Source: AWTP1-13 sp963814055
GTDB lineage: Bacteria > Pseudomonadota > Alphaproteobacteria > Rhizobiales > Hyphomicrobiaceae
Length of the DNA stretch: 64,000 bases
Assembly (NCBI GenBank): GCA_963814055.1
Contig: CAWFBJ010000023.1
Location: forward strand, 62,001 to 126,000
Reading direction: 5' to 3'
Shown here: in pieces, positions 34,390 through 45,301 of the stretch
Layout: every line of letters starts with the position of its first letter
Position numbering within the stretch: the stretch's first letter is position 1
The notes under the pieces: generated by a model
Told to the model about the DNA's origin: nothing
Database searches by the model: none
Seen by the model: the letters and a program-made list of their open reading frames with translations, nothing else
Translations under genes and position numbers: made by a program

Positions 34390-35676
34390 CTAACGCACGG
34401 CGAACGGAGCTTGATAGGGGCGGCCGAAGGCCACACCTGCCAACACCGCACCCGCCGGCTTCAGATGAACCTTGCCCTGCCGCTTGTTGTTGCGCGTGTC
34501 GACGAACTCGACCGGCCCCTCGACGATTTCGAGCAGGGACACGTCTCCCGGTGCGCCGATCTGCAGCGTGCCGAGCTTGGGAGCGCGGTTGATCGACTTG
34601 GCGGGATTCACGGTTGCCATTGCCACGACCTGCTCCAGCGTCAGCCCCAGATTGAGAAACTTGCTCATCACCCAGGTAAGATAGGGCATGCCGGGCGTGT
34701 TCCCAGAAAACACGTGGATGTCGGACGAGATGGTGTCCGGCCCCGCACCGGCGGCCATCGCCGCCTCGGCGACCGTGTAGTCGAAGCTGCCGCCGCCGTG
34801 GCCGACGTCGAACACCACACCACGCTGCTTGGCAGCCAGCGCGGCGGGCAGCAGCTTGCCGTCCTGCACGATGTTGGTGAACGCGCCGCCGATATTGGGG
34901 GCGCCCGAATAGGCATGCGTGAGGATGTCTCCGGGACGCAGCAGATCGAGGATGTCCGACATCAGCTTAGGCGTTTCCACACCGCCAATGTGGCACATGA
35001 CTTTCGCACCGCCCGCTTTCTCGCAGGCGAGGATGGCACGCCGCAGCGGCTCCGCGCCATGCTTGGCAATGACGTTCTCGGACATGCGCACCTTCACGCC
35101 AAGCACGATGTCGGCGTTCTCTGCCACCGCCTTGGCCGCTGCATCGACCTGGGCGTAGTCGATATTGAAGAGCTCGGGTACCGGAAAGCCATTGAGCCCG
35201 ATGTTGGCGATGTGCACGAATGCGTAGACGCGGGCGCGGGTGTGGCCGATGACGGCGCGGCGGAAGGCAGCGAAGGTGTTGGCGCCTGCGTCCCCTGCCG
35301 AAACGAGGGTCGTCGTGCCCTGGAAGGGAACAAGCTCATCGCCCGGGATGCCGATGGCGGACCCAGGATACACGTGGGCGTGCAGATCGATCAGACCCGG
35401 CGTAACGAGCTTGCCGTTGGCGTTCAGGACCCTGTGCGCCTTGTCGGCTGGAATATCGGCTTCCAGCGCCTCGATCATGCCGAAACGGATGCCGATGTCG
35501 CGCTTGGCGCGCAGGTTCTGGCTCGGATCGAGAACCTCTCCGCCCTTGACCACGAGGTCGAACTTGTCATTCGGCCCCATGGCCGCGAACGCGGCAGGGC
35601 TCGACCCACCGGCAGCCGCCAGCGCCAGGCCGGACGCCGAATAGGAAAGGAACTGGCGGCGCGTAACATCGAGCAT
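34390..35676 (-). CDS. Tat-exported amidohydrolase (dihydroorotase/deacetylase-like)
   Basis: The 428-residue protein has a twin-arginine leader (TRRQFLSYSASG, residues 5-16, then a hydrophobic run ending near residue 35). A cyclic amidohydrolase follows, with VVKGGEVLDPSQNLRAKRDIGI, the metal motif LIDLHAHVYPGS and downstream HIGG and DVGHGGGSF blocks carrying further ligands. The EF_0837/AHA_3915-type deacetylase group is the closest match I recognise. The ATG at 35676 has GGAGGAAA seven bases upstream. Export of this family by Tat is uncommon. It stands alone between tRNA-Val and tRNA-Asp, so no operon context helps to name the substrate. Confidence 0.82.
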   Translation of the reverse strand: MLDVTRRQFLSYSASGLALAAAGGSSPAAFAAMGPNDKFDLVVKGGEVLDPSQNLRAKRDIGIRFGMIEALEADIPADKAHRVLNANGKLVTPGLIDLHAHVYPGSAIGIPGDELVPFQGTTTLVSAGDAGANTFAAFRRAVIGHTRARVYAFVHIANIGLNGFPVPELFNIDYAQVDAAAKAVAENADIVLGVKVRMSENVIAKHGAEPLRRAILACEKAGGAKVMCHIGGVETPKLMSDILDLLRPGDILTHAYSGAPNIGGAFTNIVQDGKLLPAALAAKQRGVVFDVGHGGGSFDYTVAEAAMAAGAGPDTISSDIHVFSGNTPGMPYLTWVMSKFLNLGLTLEQVVAMATVNPAKSINRAPKLGTLQIGAPGDVSLLEIVEGPVEFVDTRNNKRQGKVHLKPAGAVLAGVAFGRPYQAPFAVR

Positions 35677-35805
35677 GGCGTTTCCTCCAAAGAGGGCTTT
35701 CGTGCCTCTTGGAGCCAGCCTGCGCGCGCGTTTTCGCGGGGTCAAGGCGAGCTTTATTCCGCGCCTATGGCTTGGATGGGCGCGCGTTAGCGACGGTCAG
35801 GCACC

Positions 35806-35880
<75 letters not shown>

Positions 35881-35956
35881 CGCACCGCCTGTCTAGCCGC
35901 ATCGAGCTGATGGTCGCAATAGCAGTTCTTGTGCAGGCCTTTATTCGGCACGCAGA

Positions 35957-35985
35957 AAGGCGCGCCCATGCCGCGAGCGCGCCTT
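35957..35985 (-). terminator. Probable hupB terminator
   Basis: On the minus strand AAGGCGCGC and GCGCGCCTT form a 9-bp stem around an 11-base loop, followed by a short TTTCT. It lies 25 bases after the hupB stop. The T tract is weak, so efficiency is uncertain. Confidence 0.5.
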
Positions 35986-36009
35986 CAGGCAAATGGAGCA
36001 AAGAAACGC

Positions 36010-36282
36010 TTAGTTCAGCGCTTCTTTTAGGTTCTTGGAGGCGCTGAACTTGGGCACGACCGATGCCTTCAGCATCATTTCAACGCCGGTTTGCGGGTTG
36101 CGCGCCTTGCGCGCTGCGCGCTTCGCAACCTTGAAAGTCCCAAAGCCCGGAATGCGGACCTCTTCACCCCTTTTCATGCTGCCTTCGATGTGAGCGATTA
36201 CAGCGTCCACAGCCACACCGGCCTTCTCTTTGGTCAGCTCGGTCGCCGCTGCAACGGCATCGATCAAATCCTTTTTGCTCAT
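36010..36282 (-). CDS. hupB: HU-family DNA-binding protein
   Basis: The 90-residue protein starts MSKKDLIDAVAAATELTK and carries the DNA-intercalating RNPQTG motif of the beta arm at 61-66, plus the family core IPGFGTFKVAKRAARKARNP. HU dimers bend and compact DNA and assist replication and recombination. The length is standard. The gene lies 279 bases downstream of lon, beyond a clear terminator, so it has its own promoter. Confidence 0.97.
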   Translation of the reverse strand: MSKKDLIDAVAAATELTKEKAGVAVDAVIAHIEGSMKRGEEVRIPGFGTFKVAKRAARKARNPQTGVEMMLKASVVPKFSASKNLKEALN

Positions 36283-36478
36283 CTTCGACGTCCTTGTACT
36301 GGGGGAATTGACAGGCCCGCGGACAGGGCGCTTAGCGCGCCGCCAGCCGGTGATAGCCGCTGCAATGCAGCCGCGAGCCGGAAACAACGCCCAAAGGATA
36401 CGCCCGTCAAGCGGAAACTGCGCGAAAATGCCCGTATTTCCTGGGGTTTCGAGGCGATAAACGGTCGCCGCGGAGCAC

Positions 36479-36515
36479 AAAAAAAAGGGTGCAGGGTTAG
36501 CATCACCCCGCACCC
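36479..36515 (-). terminator. Rho-independent terminator of lon
   Basis: On the minus strand GGGTGCGGGG and the matching CCCTGCACCC form a stem around an 8-9 base loop (plus-strand 36487-36515), followed by eight T (plus-strand A run 36479-36486). It begins 46 bases after the lon stop and has the full hairpin-plus-U-tract form. Confidence 0.85.
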
Positions 36516-36561
36516 GATCACCTAAGTTGCTGAACCCGTTAGGCTTGGCCCAGCAGAAGGG

Positions 36562-38979
<2,418 letters not shown>

Positions 38980-39299
38980 GTCTCTCGTTCTCCGCGCCAT
39001 TTCAGGACTTATTGCACACGCCTGATTTGGCCAAGGGGCCCAAACAGCTACAAACTCAGGGCGTCGCTGCCATGCGGCAACCGACGCAGTCTCGCCTTGG
39101 TTGAGGGCCGTGATGGGGCGGATGCGAGTACCGCCTTAGCCGCTGCTGAGGATTGGCCAGCGCACCAATCCCGATCGGCATTTCAGTCACAGGAAAGATG
39201 GTCGCCACAACCCTCCGGATCAAGAGCCCGAACAGGGACTGTTGACCCAGAGCGCATGCAAGGCAATCCGCACTTCCCGCGCGACCCCCTCTTGCAAGC
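38980..39299. other. Intergenic region between clpX and lon
   Basis: No coding sequence is recognised in these 320 bases. A possible heat-shock promoter lies next to the lon start (39007-39035). No clear clpX terminator was found. Confidence 0.5.
39007..39035 (-). promoter_or_regulatory. Possible sigma-32 type promoter of lon
   Basis: CTTG is followed after 17 bases by CAATAAGT on the minus strand, about 27 bases before the chosen start codon. The spacing equals that of the better clpP site. The -10 half is a poor match, so this is tentative. Confidence 0.3.
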
Positions 39300-40550
39300 C
39301 TAAGCGCTCGATCCCTTTTCGCCGGCACGGTCGGAGTAGATACGCAACGGACGCGCTCCGCCGTCCGCCACCTCCGGGCCGATCACGACTTCTTCCACGC
39401 CCTTGAGCGTAGGTAATTCGAACATCGTATCGAGCAGGATCGCTTCCATGATGGACCGCAGGCCGCGGGCCCCTGTCTTGCGGTCGATACCCTTGCGGGC
39501 AATGGCGCGCAGCGCGTCCTGGGTGATGGTGAGGCGCACGTCCTCCATCTCGAAGAGCCGCTGATACTGCTTCACCAGCGCGTTCTTCGGCGCAGTGAGG
39601 ATCTGGATCAGCGCGGACTCGTCCAGGTCTTCCAGCGTTGCGATCACCGGCAGACGGCCGATGAACTCCGGGATCAGACCGAATTTCAGCAGGTCCTCGG
39701 GCTCCACGCCCTTCAGGATGTCGCCCGTGCGGCGTTCGTCAGGCCCCGTAACCTTGGCGCCGAAGCCCATCGAGGAGCCGCGGCCACGACGGGAGATGAT
39801 CTTCTCCAGCCCCGCAAACGCGCCGCCGCAAATGAAAAGGATGTTGGACGTGTCGACCTGCAGAAACTCCTGCTGCGGATGCTTGCGCCCGCCCTGCGGC
39901 GGCACGGAGGCCACGGTCCCTTCCATGATCTTGAGAAGTGCCTGCTGTACGCCCTCGCCTGAGACATCGCGCGTGATCGACGGGTTGTCGGACTTGCGCG
40001 AAATCTTGTCGATCTCGTCGATGTAGACGATGCCGCGCTGGGCCCGTTCAACGTTGTAGTCGGCGTTCTGCAGCAGCTTGAGGATGATGTTCTCGACATC
40101 CTCACCGACATAGCCGGCCTCCGTCAGCGTGGTGGCGTCGGCCATGGTAAACGGCACGTCGAGAATGCGCGCGAGCGTCTGCGCCAGCAGCGTCTTGCCG
40201 CAGCCTGTGGGGCCGACCAGCAAGATGTTGGACTTGGCGAGTTCGACGTCGTTGTTCTTGCCCGCGTGGTTGAGCCGCTTGTAATGATTGTGCACCGCAA
40301 CCGAGAGCACGCGCTTGGCATGGTCCTGGCCGATCACGTAGGAATCGAGAACCGTGCAGATCTCGCTCGGCGTGGGCACGCCGTCCCGCGATTTGACCAG
40401 GGTGTTCTTGTTCTCCTCCCGGATGATGTCCATGCACAGTTCGACGCATTCATCGCAGATGAATACCGTCGGACCCGCGATCAGCTTGCGGACCTCATGC
40501 TGGCTCTTGCCACAGAAGGAGCAGTAGAGGGTGTTCTTTTCCTGGGCCAT
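39300..40550 (-). CDS. clpX: ATP-dependent Clp protease ATP-binding subunit ClpX
   Basis: The 416-residue unfoldase has the N-terminal four-cysteine zinc domain (C10, C13, C32 and C35, in CSFC and CDEC), Walker A GPTGCGKT, Walker B YIDEIDKI, the pore loop GYVGEDVE and sensor motifs. It recognises tagged substrates and feeds them to ClpP. The start at 40550 fits the usual ClpX N-terminus; an extra 15 in-frame codons upstream do not. The length is normal. It lies 341 bases downstream of clpP, so it probably has its own promoter as well. Confidence 0.98.
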   Translation of the reverse strand: MAQEKNTLYCSFCGKSQHEVRKLIAGPTVFICDECVELCMDIIREENKNTLVKSRDGVPTPSEICTVLDSYVIGQDHAKRVLSVAVHNHYKRLNHAGKNNDVELAKSNILLVGPTGCGKTLLAQTLARILDVPFTMADATTLTEAGYVGEDVENIILKLLQNADYNVERAQRGIVYIDEIDKISRKSDNPSITRDVSGEGVQQALLKIMEGTVASVPPQGGRKHPQQEFLQVDTSNILFICGGAFAGLEKIISRRGRGSSMGFGAKVTGPDERRTGDILKGVEPEDLLKFGLIPEFIGRLPVIATLEDLDESALIQILTAPKNALVKQYQRLFEMEDVRLTITQDALRAIARKGIDRKTGARGLRSIMEAILLDTMFELPTLKGVEEVVIGPEVADGGARPLRIYSDRAGEKGSSA

Positions 40551-40891
40551 CCGGTTTCTCTCGAGGCGTCCCTTTTTGGGCGATCGATAACGCAACCTGT
40601 AGGGCCGATCGCTCTACTCTACCCTACAACTACAGCGCTTTGGCCGGACTCTTTGGGGCGGTCGACCCCAATCTGAGCATGCTAACGGCGCTGGGATCAA
40701 GATTGGATTAACATCTCTTTTGTTGCGGCCGTTCACCGTCTCGCATAGGCCACTATGGACTGGCCAACACATTGTCGGCCCAGAGGCCTGCAAAGCGCGC
40801 GCCAAGTCGAGCGCTCCAAACCAGTTCACTTCCGTTATCGGCCAGATTTTGGTTCAATTGACGCGGCTCTTTTCACGAGCCGGTGCGGCAT
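40551..40891. other. Intergenic region between clpP and clpX
   Basis: These 341 bases contain no recognisable gene. A small hairpin (GGCTC/GAGCC) lies just after the clpP stop but has no T tract. A clpX promoter is expected here but no confident -35/-10 pair was identified. Confidence 0.45.
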
Positions 40892-41536
40892 TTAAGACCC
40901 CTTGCTGCCGGGAAACAGGCCGTCTGCCTCGTCTCTCTTTTCCAGGACCTTGTCGATAAGGCCAAAGTCCCTGGCCTGGTCGGCGGTCATGAAGAAATCC
41001 CGATCCAGGGTTTTCTCAATTGTCTCATAGCTCTTTTGTGTATGCTTCACATATACTTCGTTCAGGCGACGCTTCATCTTAATGATGTCTTCAGCATGGC
41101 GTTCGATATCGCTCGCCTGACCCGAGAACCCCCCGGATGGCTGATGCACCATGATGCGCGCGTTGGCCAGCGCGTAGCGCATGCCAGGGGTGCCCGCGCA
41201 GAGCAGCAAGGAGCCCATCGACGCGGCTTGGCCGATACATAAGGTCGAGATCTGCGGACGCACGAACTGCATGGTGTCGTAGATTGCCATCCCGGCGGTG
41301 ACCACGCCGCCTGGGGAATTGATGTACATGGCGATTTCCTTCTTGGGGTTCTCAGCCTCCAAGAACAGCAGCTGCATGCAGATCGATGCCGCCATGTGGT
41401 CTTCGACCACGCCGGTCACAAAGATGATCCGCTCCTTCAGCAGGCGCGACGGCAGATCGTAACCGCGCTCACCCCGTGTCGTCTGCTCGACGACGATGGG
41501 CCAGAACGTGCTCCTTGGAGAATTCGCGTTATACAT
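40892..41536 (-). CDS. clpP: ATP-dependent Clp protease proteolytic subunit ClpP
   Basis: The 214-residue serine protease has the catalytic triad S106 (GQAASMGS), H131 (MVHQPSGG) and D180 (LDRDFFMT), with the INSPGG oxyanion strand at 72-77. Fourteen subunits form the chamber that degrades substrates unfolded by ClpX or ClpA. AGGGACAAG before the ATG provides the ribosome binding site. A sigma-32-like promoter lies in the 90-base gap from tig. Confidence 0.98.
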   Translation of the reverse strand: MYNANSPRSTFWPIVVEQTTRGERGYDLPSRLLKERIIFVTGVVEDHMAASICMQLLFLEAENPKKEIAMYINSPGGVVTAGMAIYDTMQFVRPQISTLCIGQAASMGSLLLCAGTPGMRYALANARIMVHQPSGGFSGQASDIERHAEDIIKMKRRLNEVYVKHTQKSYETIEKTLDRDFFMTADQARDFGLIDKVLEKRDEADGLFPGSKGS

Positions 41537-41592
41537 CTTGTCCCTACAGGTCGTTGGCGGCGGCGACGCAAAGTTACGACGCCAGAGCTAGA

Positions 41593-41621
41593 AGATTGGG
41601 TCGAATTGTCACGCTTTCAAG
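41593..41621 (-). promoter_or_regulatory. Sigma-32 (RpoH) heat-shock promoter of clpP
   Basis: On the minus strand CTTGAAA is followed after 14 bases by CCCAATCT, a close match to the heat-shock consensus (CTTGAAA, spacer, CCCATNT). It lies in the 90-bp gap between tig and clpP, about 57 bases before the clpP start. Heat induction of clpP is well established in related bacteria. Confidence 0.65.
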
Positions 41622-41626
41622 CGCCA

Positions 41627-43147
41627 TTATGACTTGTCACCGCTATGCTTGTGACCGTGGTCGTGAGCATGATCGTGGCCGTGGTGATCATGGCTATGGT
41701 CGTGATGGTCATGATCATGACCGTGGCTATGGTCATGATGGCTATGGTCGTGCCCGTGATCATGACCGTGAGCATGATGATGCACATGCGCCAACGCATC
41801 GTCGTCGCCAGCCACGGGCTTGAGCAGTTCCTCCGGCGTAACTTTCTTCTCCGCCGGCTTGGCCACCTCCAGAATATGGTCGATGACCTTGTCCTCGAAA
41901 ATCGGCGCCCGCAGCTCCACGAGCGCAGCCGGGTTCTTCTCGTAGTACTCGTAGACCATGCGCTCCTGGCCCGGATAGCGCCGCGCCTGCTCGATCAGGG
42001 CGCGCTTGAGCTCATCCTGGCTCACCTGCAGCTTCTGCTTGTCGCCGATTTCCCCGATCACCAGCCCCAGCCGCACACGGCGCTCGGCGATTTTGCGGTA
42101 TTCGGTCCGCAGCTCCTCCTCCGGCTTGCCGGCATCGGCAACGGTCTTCCCCTCCGATTCCAGCGACTGCGCGAACTGTCTCCAGATGCCCTCGAACTCG
42201 CCATTGACCAGCGTTTCGGGCAACGCGAAGTCATGCGCCTTGTCGAGCGCGTCGAGGGCCTGGCGCTTGATTTTCATGCGCGCAACGGACGCGTACTCGC
42301 CTGCAATCTTGCCGCGCACCAGCTCCTTGAGTTGGTCCAGCGACTGCGCGCCCAGGGTCTTGGCGAAATCGTCATTGACCTCCGGCCGCACGGGCCTGGC
42401 CACCTCCTTCACGTTGACCGTGAATTCAGCGTCCTTGCCGGCAACTTCCTTGCCCGGATAGTCGTCCGGGAACTTGACCTTGACGAGGCGCTCCTCACCG
42501 GCCTTGGCCCCTTCGAGACCTTCAACGAAGCCCGGAATGAACTGGCCCTCGCCGACAACGAGCTGGACGTCTTCACCCTTGCCGCCGTCGAATTCCACGC
42601 CGTCGATCCGGCCGACAAAATCAATCGTGAGGCGATCGCCTTTGCCTGCCGATCTCTCGGCCTCGGGTTCGTGCTTGATGGAGCGTTCCACCAGGTCGGC
42701 CACTGCCTTATCCACCGCCTCATCGGCAACGTCGGCGACTTCCCGCTCGAGCTTCAGCGCCGACAGGTCGGTCACCGTGATGCTAGGGAGAATCTCGAAC
42801 TTCATCGTGAATGCGAGATCGCCCTGCCCAGAGAGCACCTTCTCGATCTCTTCCTTGTCCTCGGTGAAATCGATATTGGGCTGATGTGCAGGCCGCTCGT
42901 TGCGATCTTGCACGGCCTTCCGGCTCGTCTCCTCCACGGTCTGCTGCACGACCTCGGCCATCACCGAGCGGCCGTACAGTTTCTTGACGTGCGCCAGAGG
43001 CACTTTGCCCTTGCGGAAGCCCTTGAGCTGGATCTGGCCTTTCACCTCATCGATACGCGCGGTGAACCGGTCGCTGAGCTCGCTGTGGCCCACGACCACT
43101 TTCAGCTCGCGCTTGAGGCCAGAAGAACTCGTCTCGGTTACTTGCAT
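41627..43147 (-). CDS. tig: Trigger factor with histidine-rich C-terminal tail
   Basis: The ribosome-bound chaperone has the N-terminal ribosome-binding domain with GFRKGKVPLAHV (about 43-54), an FKBP-type prolyl isomerase domain near 165-250 (DRLTIDFVGRIDGVEFDGG), and the helical substrate-binding domain to about residue 450. The total of 506 residues exceeds the usual 430-470 because residues 453-506 form a tail with 27 histidines, alternating mainly with Asp, Gly and Ser. Such tails bind nickel, zinc or copper in other proteins such as SlyD. A metal role here is inference. The order tig-clpP-clpX-lon is standard for the group. Confidence 0.96.
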   Translation of the reverse strand: MQVTETSSSGLKRELKVVVGHSELSDRFTARIDEVKGQIQLKGFRKGKVPLAHVKKLYGRSVMAEVVQQTVEETSRKAVQDRNERPAHQPNIDFTEDKEEIEKVLSGQGDLAFTMKFEILPSITVTDLSALKLEREVADVADEAVDKAVADLVERSIKHEPEAERSAGKGDRLTIDFVGRIDGVEFDGGKGEDVQLVVGEGQFIPGFVEGLEGAKAGEERLVKVKFPDDYPGKEVAGKDAEFTVNVKEVARPVRPEVNDDFAKTLGAQSLDQLKELVRGKIAGEYASVARMKIKRQALDALDKAHDFALPETLVNGEFEGIWRQFAQSLESEGKTVADAGKPEEELRTEYRKIAERRVRLGLVIGEIGDKQKLQVSQDELKRALIEQARRYPGQERMVYEYYEKNPAALVELRAPIFEDKVIDHILEVAKPAEKKVTPEELLKPVAGDDDALAHVHHHAHGHDHGHDHSHHDHSHGHDHDHHDHSHDHHGHDHAHDHGHKHSGDKS

Positions 43148-43227
43148 CTCGTCCGCCTTGATCGCCGCTGCTGGGCCCCATGCCCCGTGCCGGCACCGTC
43201 AGTTCGTTGCCCCGTAGACGCATGCAT

Positions 43228-43312
43228 TGGTGCGGGCGGAGGGACTCGAACCCCCACGGCTTGCGCCGCTGGAACCTAAATCCAGTGCGTCTGCCAATTC
43301 CGCCACGCCCGC
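43228..43312 (-). tRNA. tRNA-Leu (TAG)
   Basis: The 85-nt gene has the acceptor GCGGGCG pairing CGCCCGC, anticodon loop TTTAGGT flanked by CTGGA/TCCAG (anticodon TAG), a long variable arm typical of leucine tRNAs, and encoded CCA. It is upstream of tig on the same strand. Confidence 0.97.
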
Positions 43313-43528
43313 GAAACAATGGCCGCGCCGCCGACGGGACGCCGGCGCTACGCGCGCCCGCAACGCCCTGCGCTGTGGGTTGGGGGCACATATATCGGGC
43401 AGGGTCCGGCAAAATCAATCCTCAATTGGGGATGCAGGTTGCACCTACCGGCCCCAGCCCATGGCCTTGCACGTTCCGGCACCCATATCTAGGGTAGTAT
43501 CCATTCAAAAAAGGGGGAGAACCGCCTC

Positions 43529-44578
43529 GTGACCATCGTCAACGGCGTGGCCGCAGCGGTGGGCCGCACGCCACTGATCAAGCTCAAGCGCGCTTCCGAA
43601 CAGACCGGCTGCACAATCCTGGGCAAGGCCGAGTTCATGAACCCCGGTCAGTCCGTCAAGGACCGGGCTGCGCTGTTTATTATCCAGGATGCGGTCAAAC
43701 GCGGCACCCTCAAGACCGGAGGCACGATTGTAGAGGGTACTGCGGGTAACACAGGCATCGGCCTCACGGTCGTGGGCAACGCCCTTGGCTTCCGCACCGT
43801 CATCGTCATTCCGCAGACTCAGAGCCAGGAAAAGAAGGATGCGCTACGCCTCCTCGGAGCCCAGCTCGTCGAGGTTCCGGCTCTGCCCTACAAGAACCCG
43901 AACAGCTACGTGCACTACTCGGAGCGCCTGGCGCAGGAGCTTGCCAAAACCGAACCCAATGGCGCGATCTGGGCCAACCAGTGGGACAACACCGCCAACC
44001 GTCGCGCCCACATCGAGACGACGGCCGAGGAGATCTGGGCCGATACGGACGGAAAGGTGGACGGTTTCGTGTCCGCCGTCGGGTCAGGCGGTACGCTGGG
44101 CGGCGTTTCCGACGGCCTGAAGGCCAAACGCAAGGACATCCAGATCGCTCTGGCCGACGTGCCCGGCGCGGCGCTCTATAGCTACTACACCACCGGCGTC
44201 TTGAAGTCGGAGGGCTCATCGATCACCGAAGGCATCGGACAGGGCCGCATCACCAAGAACATCGAAGGTGCGGTGGTGGATCGCGCCTACCTGATCCCCG
44301 ATGCGGAATCGGTTTCGGTCTGCTTCCAGCTCCTGCAGGAGGAAGGCCTGTGCCTCGGCGGTTCCTCGGGGGTCAACGTGGCGGGCGCCATCCGCTTGGC
44401 CAAGGAGCTGGGTCCAGGCAAAACCATTGTCACGCTACTTTGCGACTACGGCACGCGCTATCAGTCGAAGTTGTTCGATCCGGCATTTCTGAAATCGAAG
44501 GGCCTGCCCGTGCCGAGCTGGCTTGCCGGCGCGCCGCCACCGATCCCGCAGGTATTCGTGGACGCGGACAAGGCTTAG
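43529..44578 (+). CDS. cysK: Cysteine synthase A (O-acetylserine sulfhydrylase)
   Basis: The 349-residue fold-type II PLP enzyme has the Schiff-base lysine K44 in NPGQSVKDRAA, the substrate loop GTAGNTGIG and the phosphate-binding GSGGTLGG. It makes cysteine from O-acetylserine and sulfide. The slightly long form with a C-terminal PSWLAGAPPPIPQVF tail is the one seen in alphaproteobacteria. The start is GTG with a GGGGGAGA ribosome binding site. Two sulfur- and translation-related genes follow closely and are probably co-transcribed. Confidence 0.95.
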   Translation: MTIVNGVAAAVGRTPLIKLKRASEQTGCTILGKAEFMNPGQSVKDRAALFIIQDAVKRGTLKTGGTIVEGTAGNTGIGLTVVGNALGFRTVIVIPQTQSQEKKDALRLLGAQLVEVPALPYKNPNSYVHYSERLAQELAKTEPNGAIWANQWDNTANRRAHIETTAEEIWADTDGKVDGFVSAVGSGGTLGGVSDGLKAKRKDIQIALADVPGAALYSYYTTGVLKSEGSSITEGIGQGRITKNIEGAVVDRAYLIPDAESVSVCFQLLQEEGLCLGGSSGVNVAGAIRLAKELGPGKTIVTLLCDYGTRYQSKLFDPAFLKSKGLPVPSWLAGAPPPIPQVFVDADKA

Positions 44579-44581
44579 CGC

Positions 44582-45301
44582 GTGACCGAGCAGCTTTACC
44601 GCACCGACGCCTATCTCCGTGACTGCACGGCACGCGTACTTGCCGTTAACGAGCGCGGCGGCATCGTGCTCGACCGCACAGTGTTCTATGCGGCAGCCGG
44701 CGGCCAGCCCGGCGACAAGGGGATGATCGAGACCGAGGGGGGCAGGTGCCCCATCGCCACGACGGTGTACGACACCGACAAAGCCACGATCGTGCACGTC
44801 CCCGCTGAAGGCGCCGCGCTGCCGTCGCCCGGTCAAACCGTGCGCGCGGTACTCGATTGGGAGACGCGCGCCAGGCTCATGCGCATGCACACGGGCCTGC
44901 ATCTGCTGTGTTCCCTGGTGAAGTTTCCCGTCACGGGTGGCCAGGTGGGTGCCGACGAGGGCCGCCTCGATTTCGACATCGAGGACGCTTCTGCCGTCGA
45001 CAAGGACAGGCTGAGTGCCGATCTCGCCGGCCTGATCGCCGCCAATCACCCGGTCACCGAGCGCTGGATCACCGATGCCGAACTGGAAGCAAATCCCGGC
45101 TTGGTCCGTACCATGGCCGTGAAGCCGCCGATGGGCACGGGCAAGGTGCGCCTTGTCGTCATCGGCGAAAACGGCGCCGTGGACCTGCAGCCCTGCGGCG
45201 GAACGCATGTCCGAACAACCGGTGAGATCGGGCAGGTTGTGATCACCAAAATCGAGAAAAAAGGCAAGCTGAACCGCCGCATCCGCGTGGCGTTCACCTA
45301 A
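44582..45301 (+). CDS. Alanyl-tRNA editing protein (AlaX-type)
   Basis: The 239-residue protein matches the stand-alone editing domain of AlaRS, with zinc ligands H103 and H107 in HTGLH and C205 and H209 in CGGTH. AlaX proteins hydrolyse Ser-tRNA(Ala) or Gly-tRNA(Ala) made in error. The family start (LYRTDAYLRDCTARVLAV) and the FYAAAGGQPGDKG block are typical. The GTG start lies three bases after the cysK stop, so the two are co-transcribed. Confidence 0.92.
   Translation: MTEQLYRTDAYLRDCTARVLAVNERGGIVLDRTVFYAAAGGQPGDKGMIETEGGRCPIATTVYDTDKATIVHVPAEGAALPSPGQTVRAVLDWETRARLMRMHTGLHLLCSLVKFPVTGGQVGADEGRLDFDIEDASAVDKDRLSADLAGLIAANHPVTERWITDAELEANPGLVRTMAVKPPMGTGKVRLVVIGENGAVDLQPCGGTHVRTTGEIGQVVITKIEKKGKLNRRIRVAFT

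Noticed and set aside
40866..40886. Rho-independent terminator after clpP
   Set aside because: There is a short GGCTC/GAGCC stem but no T tract follows on the minus strand.
41640..41800. CRISPR-like or minisatellite array in the CATGAC/CATGGC-rich stretch
   Set aside because: Repeats are short, irregular, without spacers, and in frame with the trigger factor tail; they reflect His-Asp/His-Gly codons.
41645..43279. 544-codon plus-strand frame across tig
   Set aside because: It is antisense to trigger factor, and its Val/Met-rich start merely mirrors the histidine repeat. It also runs into tRNA-Leu.
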